Shown here: one piece after another, positions 35,685 to 44,549 of the stretch
Position numbering within the stretch: the stretch's first letter is position 1
Layout: each line of letters opens with the position of its first letter
NCBI RefSeq assembly: GCF_036898825.1
Contig: NZ_JARUND010000001.1
Location: 3,534,001 to 3,598,000, forward strand
DNA: 64,000 nt
Origin: Streptomyces sp. B21-083
GTDB lineage: Bacteria; Actinomycetota; Actinomycetes; Streptomycetales; Streptomycetaceae
Direction: 5' to 3'
Made by a program: the position numbers and the translations under genes
Notes under the pieces: generated by a model
What the model was told of the DNA's origin: nothing
Database searches by the model: none
The model's input: only the letters and a program-made list of their open reading frames with translations

Positions 35685-35799
35685 GCACCCCGGGACCTGC
35701 CACCACCGGCGCGGCGCCGTGCGGCAGACCTGGGCAGCGAACCCCGGGGCGTCGGCCTGTGCGTGGACGCACTGAACCACCACCACTGAGCACCCCGGG
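35647..35799 (+). repeat. 48-bp direct repeat duplicating the gene's C-terminal codons
   Basis: Bases 35647-35694 and 35752-35799 are identical over 48 bp and offset by 105 bp, exactly 35 codons. Each copy contains the codons for GLCVDALNHHH and a TGA stop. The intervening 57 bp is open in the same frame, so stop read-through or a point change would add a second identical tail. Confidence 0.88.
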
Positions 35800-35828
35800 G
35801 CCGCGAACGGGTGGCCGACCCGCCGGTT

Positions 35829-36953
35829 CTACGTGACCGGCTGCGTCCGCCGGGTCAGCAGCCAGGGCTCGACCACGCCGAGCCCGCGCACGGGCCGCTG
35901 CCACATCGGCTGGAGTGCGAAGCGGTACACCGGCGGCTCCTCGCCCTCCTTCTCCGCGGTGGCGGCGGCCTCGGCCGCCTCCGCCTCGGAGGCGGGCGCG
36001 TCCCCGGTACGGATCAGCTCCTCCGCGAACGCCGCGTCGACGAGCACCGCGTCCCGTGGCGCTATCGACGTCAACCGCGAGGCGAGATTCACCGTCGACC
36101 CGAACACATCACCCATACGGGTGGTCACCGTGCCGAACGCCATCCCGACCCGCAGCTCGGGCATCGTCTCGTCGTGCGCCATCGTCTCGATCAGCCGCAG
36201 CGCGATCTCGGCGGCCACGCCCGGCTCGTCCGCCGCGTACAGCACCTCGTCGCCGAGCGTCTTGACGAGCCGCCCGCCGTTCGCCGCCACCAGGTCGGCG
36301 GCCGTGGTCTCGAAGGCCTCGACGAGTTCGCCGAGCTCCTCCTCCTCCATACGCCGGGTCAGCCGGGTGAACCCGACCAGGTCCGCGAAGCAGACGGCCA
36401 GCCGCCGGTCGACCATCTCCTCGTCGTCGGCGGCCTGCACGACCCGCCCGGTCGCGGCGGCGAGCTGGCGCCGCCAGACGTACACGATGAACTCCTCCAG
36501 CTCGGGCAGGAGCAGCTCGATCAGCGGATACGTCACCTCGGTGCGCGTCATTCCGGGCTCGGGCGGCTCGGTCAGCCCCTCCAGGAAGGAGTCGATCTGC
36601 CACTCGGCCAAACGGGCGGTGGTCTGCCCCGTGGAGCGCGCCACCTGCACAGCCATCGCCTCGCTCAGCAGCCCCGCCTCGACGAGACCGGCGAGCCGGC
36701 GCAGCGCGAGTACGTCCGCCTCGGTCAGCGCCTTGGCCTGCCCGATGTCGGCGAAGCCCATCGCCCGCCAGAAACGGGACGCCAGTTCCATGGAGACACC
36801 GGCGCTGCGGGCGGCCTGAAAGGGGGTGTAGCGCCGCTCGGCACCGAGGATGAGCTGTTCGAGACGCAGGGCGAGTGGGTCCTCACCGGGGTCGGCGATA
36901 TGCCCATCCACCCGGCTGCCCGCCGCGTCGGAGCCCGTGTCGTCGACGGTCAC
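35829..36953 (-). CDS. cya: Class III adenylate cyclase
   Basis: It makes cAMP, which in Streptomyces is needed for germination and development. It has 374 residues. The N-terminal half is helical, with an HTH-like opening (about residues 42-100). The catalytic domain shows FADLVGFT (189-196, metal-binding D191) and LGDEVLY (second metal D235), followed by the VNLASRL helix with its transition-state Asn and Arg. No membrane segments are seen, so it is cytosolic. It matches the single housekeeping cyclase of Streptomyces. A repeat-derived terminator lies upstream, between it and biotin ligase. Confidence 0.93.
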   Translation of the reverse strand: MTVDDTGSDAAGSRVDGHIADPGEDPLALRLEQLILGAERRYTPFQAARSAGVSMELASRFWRAMGFADIGQAKALTEADVLALRRLAGLVEAGLLSEAMAVQVARSTGQTTARLAEWQIDSFLEGLTEPPEPGMTRTEVTYPLIELLLPELEEFIVYVWRRQLAAATGRVVQAADDEEMVDRRLAVCFADLVGFTRLTRRMEEEELGELVEAFETTAADLVAANGGRLVKTLGDEVLYAADEPGVAAEIALRLIETMAHDETMPELRVGMAFGTVTTRMGDVFGSTVNLASRLTSIAPRDAVLVDAAFAEELIRTGDAPASEAEAAEAAATAEKEGEEPPVYRFALQPMWQRPVRGLGVVEPWLLTRRTQPVT

Positions 36954-37061
36954 GCCTGCTGCCCTTCCGATCTGTCACGGTCAGATATCGACCGCCCTCA
37001 ACGATACGGCCTCGCTCCGCTGGGTTCAGCAGGGACGACGTGCCGGAGTTGGTGTGAGCCT

Positions 37062-37136
37062 CCCTGGGGGCTGCGCCCCCAGACCCCCGCTTCGGCCCTG
37101 AGCGGGCCTCGTCCTCGAACGCCGGACGGGCTGAAA
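37062..37136 (-). repeat. Dispersed repeat family B with terminator hairpin
   Basis: Read on the minus strand: agcccgtccggcgttcgagg, then a GC-rich middle ending in ctgggggc-gca-gcccccag. The 8-bp hairpin is at 37064-37082. Related copies occur at 48829 and 53172. It lies just upstream of the biotin ligase stop on the cya side and probably ends or insulates transcripts. Confidence 0.7.
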
Positions 37137-37143
37137 ATCCGCC

Positions 37144-38040
37144 TCACGCCGGCCGCAGATGCACCACATCCCCCGCCCCCACCGGCTCCTGCACCCCGTC
37201 CCCGGTGGCAAGGACCAGCCGCCCGTCACCGTCGACGGCCACCGCCTCCCCGACCACACTCCGGTCCCCCGGCAACTCCGCCCGCACCGTCCGCCCCAAT
37301 GTCGCGCACCCCGCCGCATACGTCTCCTGCAGCCCGGACGACACCGGGTCCCCCTCCACCGCCCGCCACCGCACGTACCACTGCTCCAGCGACCGCAGCA
37401 CCGCCCGCAGCAGCGGGTCCCGGTCGGTCCCCGCGGCCCCCGCCAGCACCAGCGACCCGGCCGTCGGCACCGGGAGCTCGTCCTCGCGCAGGGTGACGTT
37501 GATGCCGATGCCGATCACCACCGCGTCCGTACCGGCCCGCTCCGCGAGGATCCCGCCCGCCTTGCGCTCCGCGCCCCCCACACTCACCAGCAGGTCGTTG
37601 GGCCACTTGAGGGACGTGTCGACGCCCGCGGCGCGGGACAGGCCCGTCGCCACCGCGACCCCGGTGAGCAGTGGCAGCCAGCCCCAGCGGGTCACCGGCA
37701 CCTCCGTCGGCTTCAGCAGCACGGAGAAGAACAGCCCGGAACGGGCCGGCGCCGTCCACTGCCGGTCCAGCCGACCGCGTCCGGCGGTCTGCTCCTCGGC
37801 GAGCAGGACCAGCCCCTCGGCTGCTTTGCCCGCAGTCGCCAGGGCGACCAGGTCAGCGTTGGTTGAGCCGGTACTCCGCACCACGTTCACGTCGGACCAC
37901 AGGCTGCCCTCGCGCACGAGGGCCCTGCGCAGGCCAGCGGCATTCAGAGGGGGGCGGCCGAGGTCGGACCAGCGGTCCGACCTCGACTCACCGTGCCCGT
38001 CGGGCGGGTTACCTTCACCGTTCGGTGGCATCTCCGTCAT
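37144..38040 (-). CDS. birA: Biotin--[acetyl-CoA-carboxylase] ligase
   Basis: It attaches biotin to the carboxyl-carrier lysine of acyl-CoA carboxylases. It has 298 residues from ATG 38040. The biotinyl-AMP loop is GRGRLDRQW, and the central KWPNDLL motif and the C-terminal SH3-like domain are present. The N-terminal DNA-binding domain of enteric BirA is missing, so it cannot itself repress biotin genes. Its substrate is most likely the AccA-type alpha subunit encoded at 41944. It diverges from pccB. Confidence 0.93.
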   Translation of the reverse strand: MTEMPPNGEGNPPDGHGESRSDRWSDLGRPPLNAAGLRRALVREGSLWSDVNVVRSTGSTNADLVALATAGKAAEGLVLLAEEQTAGRGRLDRQWTAPARSGLFFSVLLKPTEVPVTRWGWLPLLTGVAVATGLSRAAGVDTSLKWPNDLLVSVGGAERKAGGILAERAGTDAVVIGIGINVTLREDELPVPTAGSLVLAGAAGTDRDPLLRAVLRSLEQWYVRWRAVEGDPVSSGLQETYAAGCATLGRTVRAELPGDRSVVGEAVAVDGDGRLVLATGDGVQEPVGAGDVVHLRPA

Positions 38041-38049
38041 GCAAGCCAC

Positions 38050-38160
38050 ACTAGATTTGACATCCTCCGTCCCGCAGAGCGGGATGGATTTCAGCCCCTG
38101 AGGGCTGAGGTTCACAGGCGCTCGACCGCTCTCGCGATGTCACCTCTCCGGCGTGTCCCG
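38050..38160 (-). pseudogene. Probable tail and right end of an IS605-type tnpB
   Basis: On the minus strand the translation DVAAGHAGEV ... CEPQPSGAEIHPALRDGG resembles the end of IS605-family OrfB/TnpB proteins (AAGHAVTA ... KREPQPSG). The DNA has the paired short hairpins (cagccctcaggggctg; cccgctctgcggg) common at the right ends of such elements. No upstream tnpB remains. The relic occupies the spacer between birA and pccB. Confidence 0.4.
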
Positions 38161-38352
38161 CCGCGACATCTTGAGCATATGCGTGGCCGCGTGTTCGCGT
38201 GACATCTTCCGGGGATCTTCCCTGCCCCTCTGTGAAGAGGAGAGGAGTGTGGTAAACGCCGCACTGCCGATGGGTAGGCACGCCACTACGCTACGGATGA
38301 GTAGCCAATCCCCCTTCTGAGCACGTCACACTTTGCAGGGAGCCGCATCCCG

Positions 38353-39957
38353 ATGGCCGAGCCGGTACAGCCGCAGCAGACCGACATCCACACCACCGCT
38401 GGCAAGCTCGCGGACCTGCAGCGCCGCGTCGAGGCGGCCACGCACGCCGGATCGGAGCGGGCTGTCGAGAAGCAGCACGCCAAGGGGAAGTTGACGGCCC
38501 GTGAGCGGATCGAACTGCTCCTCGACGAGGACTCGTTCGTCGAGCTGGACGAGTTCGCCACGCACCGCTCGACCAACTTCGGGCTGGAGCACAACCGCCC
38601 GTACGGAGACGGTGTGGTGACCGGTTACGGCACCGTCGACGGCCGTCCGGTCGCCGTGTTCTCCCAGGACTTCACCGTCTTCGGCGGCGCGCTGGGCGAG
38701 GTGTACGGCCAGAAGATCGTCAAGGTCATGGACTTCGCGCTGAAGACCGGCTGCCCGGTCATCGGCATCAACGACTCGGGCGGCGCCCGTATCCAGGAGG
38801 GCGTGGCGTCCCTGGGCGCGTACGGCGAGATCTTCCGCCGCAACACGCACGCGTCCGGGGTCATCCCGCAGATCAGCCTCGTCGTGGGGCCGTGCGCCGG
38901 CGGTGCCGTGTACTCCCCGGCCATCACCGACTTCACGGTCATGGTCGACCAGACCTCGCACATGTTCATCACCGGCCCGGACGTCATCAAGACGGTCACC
39001 GGCGAGGACGTCGGCATGGAGGAGCTGGGCGGCGCCCGTACGCACAACTCCGCGTCCGGCGTGGCCCATCACATGGCCGGCGACGAGAAGGACGCCATCG
39101 AGTACGTCAAGCAACTGCTGTCGTACCTGCCGTCCAACAACCTCAGCGAGCCCCCGCTCTTCCCGGAGGAGGCGGACCTCGCCGTCACGGACGAGGACCG
39201 CGAGCTGGACGTCCTGATCCCGGACAGCGCGAACCAGCCGTACGACATGCACACGGTGATCGAACACGTCCTGGACGACGCCGAGTTCTTCGAGACGCAG
39301 TCCCTCTTCGCGCCCAACATCCTCACCGGGTTCGGCCGGGTGGAGGGGCGTCCGGTCGGGGTCGTCGCCAACCAGCCGATGCAGTTCGCGGGGTGCCTCG
39401 ACATCGCCGCGTCGGAGAAGGCGGCGCGCTTCGTCCGTACCTGCGACGCCTTCAACGTGCCCGTCCTCACCTTCGTGGACGTCCCCGGCTTCCTCCCCGG
39501 CGTCGACCAGGAGCACGACGGCATCATCCGCCGGGGCGCCAAGCTGATCTACGCCTACGCGGAGGCGACCGTCCCGCTCATCACGGTCATCACCCGCAAG
39601 GCCTTCGGCGGCGCCTACGACGTCATGGGTTCCAAGCACCTGGGTGCCGACCTCAACCTCGCCTGGCCGACCGCCCAGATCGCCGTGATGGGCGCCCAGG
39701 GCGCGGTCAACATCCTGCACCGCCGCACGATCACCGAGGCCGAGGCGAACGGGGAGGACCCGGAGGTGGTCCGCGCCCGGCTGATCCGGGAGTACGAGGA
39801 CACCCTCCTCAACCCCTACATCGCGGCCGAACGCGGCTACGTCGACGCGGTGATCCTGCCGTCCGACACCCGCCGCCATGTCGTACGAGGGCTGCGCCAG
39901 CTCCGTACGAAGCGCGAGTCCCTGCCCCCGAAGAAGCACGGCAACATCCCGCTGTAA
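38353..39957 (+). CDS. pccB: Propionyl-CoA carboxylase beta subunit
   Basis: This is the carboxyltransferase of acyl-CoA carboxylase, giving methylmalonyl-CoA, a polyketide and odd-chain precursor. It has 534 residues, the usual length. The N- and C-terminal crotonase-like halves are intact, with oxyanion loops GGARIQEG and GGAYDVMG. The Asp in GGAYDVM (residue 423) is equivalent to D422 of S. coelicolor PccB, which marks propionyl-CoA preference; the acetyl-CoA enzyme AccB has Ile there. AGGGAG precedes the ATG. The epsilon subunit follows after 12 bp. Confidence 0.95.
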   Translation: MAEPVQPQQTDIHTTAGKLADLQRRVEAATHAGSERAVEKQHAKGKLTARERIELLLDEDSFVELDEFATHRSTNFGLEHNRPYGDGVVTGYGTVDGRPVAVFSQDFTVFGGALGEVYGQKIVKVMDFALKTGCPVIGINDSGGARIQEGVASLGAYGEIFRRNTHASGVIPQISLVVGPCAGGAVYSPAITDFTVMVDQTSHMFITGPDVIKTVTGEDVGMEELGGARTHNSASGVAHHMAGDEKDAIEYVKQLLSYLPSNNLSEPPLFPEEADLAVTDEDRELDVLIPDSANQPYDMHTVIEHVLDDAEFFETQSLFAPNILTGFGRVEGRPVGVVANQPMQFAGCLDIAASEKAARFVRTCDAFNVPVLTFVDVPGFLPGVDQEHDGIIRRGAKLIYAYAEATVPLITVITRKAFGGAYDVMGSKHLGADLNLAWPTAQIAVMGAQGAVNILHRRTITEAEANGEDPEVVRARLIREYEDTLLNPYIAAERGYVDAVILPSDTRRHVVRGLRQLRTKRESLPPKKHGNIPL

Positions 39958-39969
39958 GGAGCCGGCGTC

Positions 39970-40179
39970 ATGACGATCAAGGTCGTACGGGGCAACCCGA
40001 CCCCCGAGGAGCTGGCCGCCGCCCTGGCGGTGGTCCGAGCCCGCGCCGTGGCGGCGTCCTCCACGGCGCCCGGCGCACCCGGCACGAAGGACGCGTGGGC
40101 GGACCCGGCGAGGATCGCGTCCCACCGGATCCCGCAGCCGAGCCCGACATCGTGGACCCGCACCTTCTGGCCCGGGTAG
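39970..40179 (+). CDS. pccE: Acyl-CoA carboxylase epsilon subunit
   Basis: This 69-residue protein opens with IKVVRGNPTPEELAAALAVV, the conserved beta-binding segment of actinobacterial epsilon subunits. The remainder is disordered and Ala/Pro-rich with a tryptophan near the C-terminus. Epsilon subunits bridge the alpha and beta subunits and stimulate activity. AAGGAG lies 7-9 bases upstream. It is co-transcribed with pccB. Confidence 0.9.
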   Translation: MTIKVVRGNPTPEELAAALAVVRARAVAASSTAPGAPGTKDAWADPARIASHRIPQPSPTSWTRTFWPG

Positions 40180-40206
40180 GTCTTGGAGGAAACTACGGGC
40201 CCGATT

Positions 40207-40245
40207 TGAGTACGCCTACTCAGGCGCCCCGCTCCGCCGAGCGGG
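40207..40245. promoter_or_regulatory. Palindrome and hairpin upstream of the 42-residue membrane protein
   Basis: TGAGTA-cgcc-TACTCA (40207-40222) is followed closely by CCCGCTC-cgcc-GAGCGGG (40228-40245). The first looks like an operator. The second may be a pccE terminator or a structured leader. Confidence 0.5.
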
Positions 40246-40256
40246 ACGCTAGTGGA

Positions 40257-40385
40257 ATGTTGTGGTCCGATCCCGAGAACGAGCCGCCGAAGGAACTGCG
40301 CGACGCGCAGCGGATGCTTCGGCGGCTCAGCCTTCTCCTGGCGCTTGCCATGGTGGTCGCGATGATCGTCCTCGGCGCGCGGTAG
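40257..40385 (+). CDS. 42-residue membrane microprotein
   Basis: The frame from ATG 40257 to TAG 40385 codes for a short acidic head ([18 protein letters not shown]), an amphipathic basic helix (RMLRRLS) and one transmembrane helix ([17 protein letters not shown]). Codon usage has the strong GC third-position bias of real genes here. It sits between pccE and maf. It has no recognised domain and may be a regulator or stabiliser of a membrane complex. GGA four bases before the ATG is only a weak ribosome site. Confidence 0.65.
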   Translation: MLWSDPENEPPKELRDAQRMLRRLSLLLALAMVVAMIVLGAR

Positions 40386-40425
40386 GACCTGTCCGGGGCC
40401 CGCGGCCCGCCGATACCCTGACCGT

Positions 40426-41049
40426 ATGACCGATGATCAGTCGCGCCGCCGTCTCGTGCTCGCCTCCCAGTCCCCCGCCCGGCTCAATCTGCTCCGGCAG
40501 GCCGGACTCGACCCCGAGGTGATCGTCAGCGGGTTCGACGAGGACGCGGTGACCGCGCCGTCCCCGGCCGAACTGGCCCTCGCGCTCGCCGAGGCCAAGA
40601 CCGCCGTGGTCGCCGCCCGGCCCGAGGTGCACGGCGCCCTGGTGATCGGCTGCGACTCCGTCCTAGACCTGGACGGCGAGGCGTACGGCAAGCCCGCCGA
40701 CGCCGAGGAGGCGACCGCCCGCTGGAAGTCGATGCGCGGCCGGGAGGGCACCCTCCGGACAGGGCACTGCGTCCACGACACGGCGACGGGACGTCAGGTC
40801 TCGGCGACCGCGTCCACCGTGGTCCGCTTCGGCGAGCCGACGGACGAGGAGATCGCCGCGTACGTCGCCTCGGGCGAGCCCCTCCATGTCGCCGGGGCGT
40901 TCACGCTCGACGGCCGCTCGGCACCGTTCATCGACGGCATCGACGGCGGCCACGGCAACGTCATCGGTATCAGCCTGCCCCTGCTCCGCAAGCTCCTCGC
41001 CGAACTGGGAGTCGGCATCACGGAGTTGTGGACGCCCAGGGAGAAGTAG
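40426..41049 (+). CDS. maf: Maf-like nucleotide pyrophosphatase
   Basis: It hydrolyses non-canonical or modified nucleoside triphosphates (house-cleaning dTTP/UTP pyrophosphatase class). It has 207 residues. The N-terminal [12 protein letters not shown] motif and the metal-binding acidic residues CDSVL and GKPADAEEA identify the Maf/ITPase-like fold. The C-terminal INGIDGGxxNV-like segment here reads [14 protein letters not shown]. It lies between the acyl-CoA carboxylase subunit genes in an arrangement conserved in Streptomyces. Confidence 0.92.
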   Translation: MTDDQSRRRLVLASQSPARLNLLRQAGLDPEVIVSGFDEDAVTAPSPAELALALAEAKTAVVAARPEVHGALVIGCDSVLDLDGEAYGKPADAEEATARWKSMRGREGTLRTGHCVHDTATGRQVSATASTVVRFGEPTDEEIAAYVASGEPLHVAGAFTLDGRSAPFIDGIDGGHGNVIGISLPLLRKLLAELGVGITELWTPREK

Positions 41050-41065
41050 CCAGAAGCGGTCTCGG

Positions 41066-41578
41066 TCAGGGGGTGCTGGGGGTCGGCGGGGGCGTCAGCG
41101 GGGAGCCGCCGTTGCCCACGGCCGGGGAGCCGCCGCCGGTCCCGTCCCGGCCGTCCTCGGGTTCCACGGCCGCGGTGCCGTTGCCGTTCTGCCTGTCGTA
41201 CGTCATCAGCAGGAGCACCACCAGCGCCAGCACCACGACCATCGTCAGGAACGCCGGCACGCCCACCAGCCCCCAGGCGAACGCCCCGAGCAGCGCGTGC
41301 ACCACGGCGACGCTGATCAGCAGGACGCGGCCGAGGCCGGCCGGGGAGCGGTCGCGCAGGGCGACGAGCAGGGCCACCACGCCGCACAGCGCGAAGTAGG
41401 CGCCGAAGACCAGGCCGCCGATCTTCGAGGACATGGACATCACGTCCGGGTCGAGGCCGGCGAGGGACATCTTCTGGTTGTCGACGACGATCCCCATGAA
41501 CCAGTTCAGCGCGGCTATGCCGAACGCCTCAACGAAGAGGATGATCGCGACGATCCATGCCACCGGTCTGCGGACCAC
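41066..41578 (-). CDS. Four-helix membrane protein
   Basis: This 170-residue protein starts at GTG 41578 with GGGGG nearby. Four transmembrane helices are predicted at about 7-27, 52-73, 84-103 and 107-126, followed by a Gly/Pro/Thr-rich C-terminal tail. The gene runs opposite to maf and accA2 and sits between them, a position I recall as conserved in Streptomyces. No functional motif is visible. Confidence 0.82.
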   Translation of the reverse strand: MVRRPVAWIVAIILFVEAFGIAALNWFMGIVVDNQKMSLAGLDPDVMSMSSKIGGLVFGAYFALCGVVALLVALRDRSPAGLGRVLLISVAVVHALLGAFAWGLVGVPAFLTMVVVLALVVLLLMTYDRQNGNGTAAVEPEDGRDGTGGGSPAVGNGGSPLTPPPTPSTP

Positions 41579-41943
41579 CGGCCCCCACCCACTTTCGACT
41601 GCACCACTCGTACGTTCGGTACATCTTGAACGCTACTAACGGGTAAACGCTCGGACAAGGGTTCGGCGAAGGTTCCTCGGCGGGCAAAAAATCATTGGGC
41701 CGTTCGTAGGGACTCCACAAAGAAACCGAGTGGGCCGCAGCACGCTCTCACAGAGACCTTGACCACATCAGGGGGCTAGGGTTTCCGGAAGGAGTCCCGC
41801 GTACATAGGTGCGACAAGGGATTTCACGGGTAGGGCGAGCCTCGCATCACGCTCCGTGTGGGCAAGCTCACCAGTGGGGACGGGTCGATGCGCCGTGTCG
41901 GCAGTCCCTAAACTCGGCTTGTTTCAAGGAGGGAGCCTCAATC
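41579..41943. promoter_or_regulatory. Divergent promoter region of accA2
   Basis: This 365-bp stretch has no gene. TAAACT (41909-41914) with TCGATG 18 bp upstream (41885-41890) is a candidate accA2 promoter, which would give a short leader carrying the AGGAGGGAG ribosome site. An earlier open stretch from 41809 in the accA2 frame lacks family similarity. Confidence 0.45.
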
Positions 41944-43716
41944 GTGCGCAAGGTGCTCATCGCCAACCGTGGCGAAATCGCTGTCCGCGTTGCCCGGGCC
42001 TGCCAGGATGCCGGGATCGCGAGCGTGGCCGTGTACGCCGACCCGGACCGGGACGCGCTCCATGTGCGTGCCGCCGACGAGGCGTTCGCTTTGGGCGGTG
42101 ACACCCCGGCGACCAGCTATCTCGACATCGCCAAGGTGCTGCAGGCCGCCAAGGACTCCGGAGCGGACGCCATCCACCCCGGATACGGCTTCCTCTCCGA
42201 GAACGCCGACTTCGCCCAGGCCGTCCTCGACGCCGACCTGACCTGGATCGGCCCGCCCCCACAGGCCATCCGCGACCTCGGCGACAAGGTCGCCGCCCGC
42301 CACATCGCCCAACGCGCCGGCGCCCCCCTGGTCGCCGGCACCCCCGACCCCGTCTCCGGCTCGGACGAGGTCGTCGCCTTCGCCCAGGAACACGGCCTGC
42401 CCATCGCGATCAAAGCCGCCTTCGGCGGCGGCGGACGCGGCCTCAAGGTCGCCCGCACCCTCGAAGAAGTCCCCGAGCTGTACGACTCCGCGGTCCGCGA
42501 GGCCGTCGCCGCGTTCGGACGCGGCGAATGCTTCGTCGAGCGCTACCTCGACAAACCCCGCCACGTCGAGACCCAGTGCCTGGCCGACACCCACGGCAAC
42601 GTGGTCGTCGTCTCCACCCGCGACTGCTCCCTCCAGCGCCGCCACCAAAAACTCGTCGAAGAGGCCCCCGCACCCTTCCTCTCCGACACACAGGTCGCCG
42701 AGCTGTACGCGTCCTCCAAAGCCATCCTCAAGGAAGCCGGCTACGTCGGCGCCGGAACCGTCGAGTTCCTCGTCGGCACCGACGGCACGATCTCCTTCCT
42801 GGAGGTCAACACCCGCCTCCAGGTCGAACACCCCGTCACCGAGGAAGTCGCCGGCATCGACCTCGTACGCGAGATGTTCCGCATCGCCGACGGCGAACCC
42901 CTCGGCTACGGCGACCCCGAACTGCGCGGCCACTCCATCGAGTTCCGCATCAACGGCGAGGACCCCGGCCGCGGCTTCCTCCCCGCCCCCGGCACCGTCA
43001 CCACCTTCACCCCACCCTCCGGCCCCGGCGTCCGCCTCGACGCCGGCGTCGAATCCGGCAGCGTGATCGGCCCCGCCTGGGACTCCCTGCTCGCCAAGCT
43101 GATCGTCACCGGCGCCACCCGCGAACAGGCCCTCCAACGCGCCGCCCGAGCCCTTGCCGAGTTCCAGGTCGAAGGCATGGCCACCGCCATCACCTTCCAC
43201 CGCAAGGTCGTCACCGACCCCGCCTTCGCCCCCGAACTCACCGGCTCCACCGACCCGTTCACCGTCCACACCCGCTGGATCGAGACCGAGTTCGTCAACG
43301 ACATCCCCGCCTTCGCCACACCCGCCGATACCGAGGCCGACGAGGAAGCCGGCCGCGAGACCGTCGTCGTCGAGGTCGGCGGCAAACGCCTGGAAGTCTC
43401 CCTCCCCATCTCGCTGGGCATGTCCCTGGCCCGCACCGGCCTCGCCGCCGGCGCCAAACCCAAACGCCGCGCCGCGAAGAAGTCGGGCCCGGCCGCCTCC
43501 GGCGACACCCTCGCCTCCCCCATGCAGGGCACCATCGTCAAGGTCGCCGTCGAGGAAGGCCAGGAAGTCAAGGAAGGCGACCTGATCGTCGTCCTCGAAG
43601 CCATGAAGATGGAACAACCCCTCAACGCCCACAAGGCAGGCACCGTCAAGGGCCTCGCCGCCGAGGTCGGCGCCTCCCTCACCTCCGGCGCCCCCATCTG
43701 CGAGATCAAGGACTGA
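41944..43716 (+). CDS. accA2: Acyl-CoA carboxylase alpha subunit (biotin carboxylase + BCCP)
   Basis: It carboxylates its own biotin and feeds PccB- or AccB-type carboxyltransferases. It has 590 residues from GTG 41944, preceded by AGGAGGGAG. The biotin carboxylase ATP-grasp domain covers residues 1-450 ([22 protein letters not shown]). A linker follows at about 455-510. The biotinyl domain ends the protein, with K555 in EAMKMEQ as the biotinylation site. It probably forms the complex with PccB and epsilon encoded 2 kb upstream and is biotinylated by BirA. A strong terminator follows. Confidence 0.95.
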   Translation: MRKVLIANRGEIAVRVARACQDAGIASVAVYADPDRDALHVRAADEAFALGGDTPATSYLDIAKVLQAAKDSGADAIHPGYGFLSENADFAQAVLDADLTWIGPPPQAIRDLGDKVAARHIAQRAGAPLVAGTPDPVSGSDEVVAFAQEHGLPIAIKAAFGGGGRGLKVARTLEEVPELYDSAVREAVAAFGRGECFVERYLDKPRHVETQCLADTHGNVVVVSTRDCSLQRRHQKLVEEAPAPFLSDTQVAELYASSKAILKEAGYVGAGTVEFLVGTDGTISFLEVNTRLQVEHPVTEEVAGIDLVREMFRIADGEPLGYGDPELRGHSIEFRINGEDPGRGFLPAPGTVTTFTPPSGPGVRLDAGVESGSVIGPAWDSLLAKLIVTGATREQALQRAARALAEFQVEGMATAITFHRKVVTDPAFAPELTGSTDPFTVHTRWIETEFVNDIPAFATPADTEADEEAGRETVVVEVGGKRLEVSLPISLGMSLARTGLAAGAKPKRRAAKKSGPAASGDTLASPMQGTIVKVAVEEGQEVKEGDLIVVLEAMKMEQPLNAHKAGTVKGLAAEVGASLTSGAPICEIKD

Positions 43717-43735
43717 CCCGTACAACGCAGGAAGC

Positions 43736-43769
43736 GCCCGGCGGGACTGATCACTCAGTCCCGCCGGGC
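43736..43769 (+). terminator. Rho-independent terminator of accA2
   Basis: Perfect 15-bp stem (gcccggcgggactga / tcagtcccgccgggc) with loop tcac, followed by gcgattctttt. It is one of the few terminators here with a T tract. Confidence 0.93.
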
Positions 43770-43813
43770 GCGATTCTTTTCCTGAGGTACTGGGCGCGCA
43801 GCGCCCGTCCCTC

Positions 43814-43836
43814 AGGGGCGCGGGGAACTGCGCGAC
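43814..43836. repeat. Dispersed repeat family A, copy 1
   Basis: The core aggggcgcggggaactgcgc continues with gac. The same 23 bp recurs at 56791-56813 and 62273-62295. Confidence 0.75.
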
Positions 43837-43934
43837 CCCACGGCCCGCACCCGGCAACACCCACGCACCCAAACGGCGCCCGCCCGATGGCATGCTGAAC
43901 TCCCAGAACAAGTGAAGGAAGGGCAGGTGACCCC

Positions 43935-44513
43935 ATGGCCCAGCCGCCGGCAGGCCTCCGTGCCGATGCCCGCCGCAACTACGAACGGCTCGTCGCACAG
44001 GCGCGCTCCACCTTCGCCGAGCACGGGACGGACGCCTCCCTGGAGGACGTGGCCCGGCGCGCCGGCGTGGGCATCGGCACGCTCTACCGTCACTTCCCCA
44101 ACCGGCACGCCCTGATGAGCGCGGTCTTCGAGGACTCGGTGAGCGACCTGCTGGCCCGCTCCCGCGAACTGCTGACCGACCCGGAGCCGTGCGCCGCACT
44201 GGTGACCTGGCTGCGCGAGATCGTCACGCACGCCGGTGAGTACCGCGGCCTGGCACAGGCGCTCATGACGGTGTCGTACGACGCCGACTCGGACCTGGCC
44301 AGGTGCAGCAACCCGATGCGGTCGGCGGGCGCGGCCCTGCTCACCCGCGCCCAGCAGGCCGGCACCCTCCGCGCCGACGTCTCCATCGGCGACCTGCTCC
44401 AGCTCACCAACGCCATCGCGCTGGCGGCCGAGGCGACCCCGGACGACCCGGACCTGGCCGACCGCCTCCTGACCCTGACGCTGCGGGGCCTGAAGGCAGC
44501 ACCGTCTCAGTAA
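43935..44513 (+). CDS. TetR-family transcriptional regulator
   Basis: This 192-residue regulator starts at ATG 43935 with GGAAGG upstream. The N-terminal helix-turn-helix is SLEDVARRAGVGIGTLYRHF (about residues 35-54). The C-terminal ligand domain includes EYRGLAQALM and the common SBP_bac-type dimer helices. It has no divergent partner, so its target is unclear; the accA2 gene lies upstream in the same direction but behind a terminator. Confidence 0.9.
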   Translation: MAQPPAGLRADARRNYERLVAQARSTFAEHGTDASLEDVARRAGVGIGTLYRHFPNRHALMSAVFEDSVSDLLARSRELLTDPEPCAALVTWLREIVTHAGEYRGLAQALMTVSYDADSDLARCSNPMRSAGAALLTRAQQAGTLRADVSIGDLLQLTNAIALAAEATPDDPDLADRLLTLTLRGLKAAPSQ

Positions 44514-44549
44514 CTCATCGCGAACTCGGTCGCGTGCTTCCTACGACGG

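Noticed and set aside
38353..39957. Acetyl-CoA-specific carboxyltransferase (AccB)
   Set aside because: Asp rather than Ile in GGAYDVM indicates the propionyl-CoA type.
41809..41943. Longer N-terminus for accA2
   Set aside because: The family's conserved start ([12 protein letters not shown]) begins at 41944 with a strong ribosome site. The upstream residues look like leader DNA.
41938..44199. Minus-strand open frame of about 750 codons across accA2
   Set aside because: It is antisense to the conserved biotin carboxylase and BCCP domains. The Gly/Asp-rich product has no family signature.
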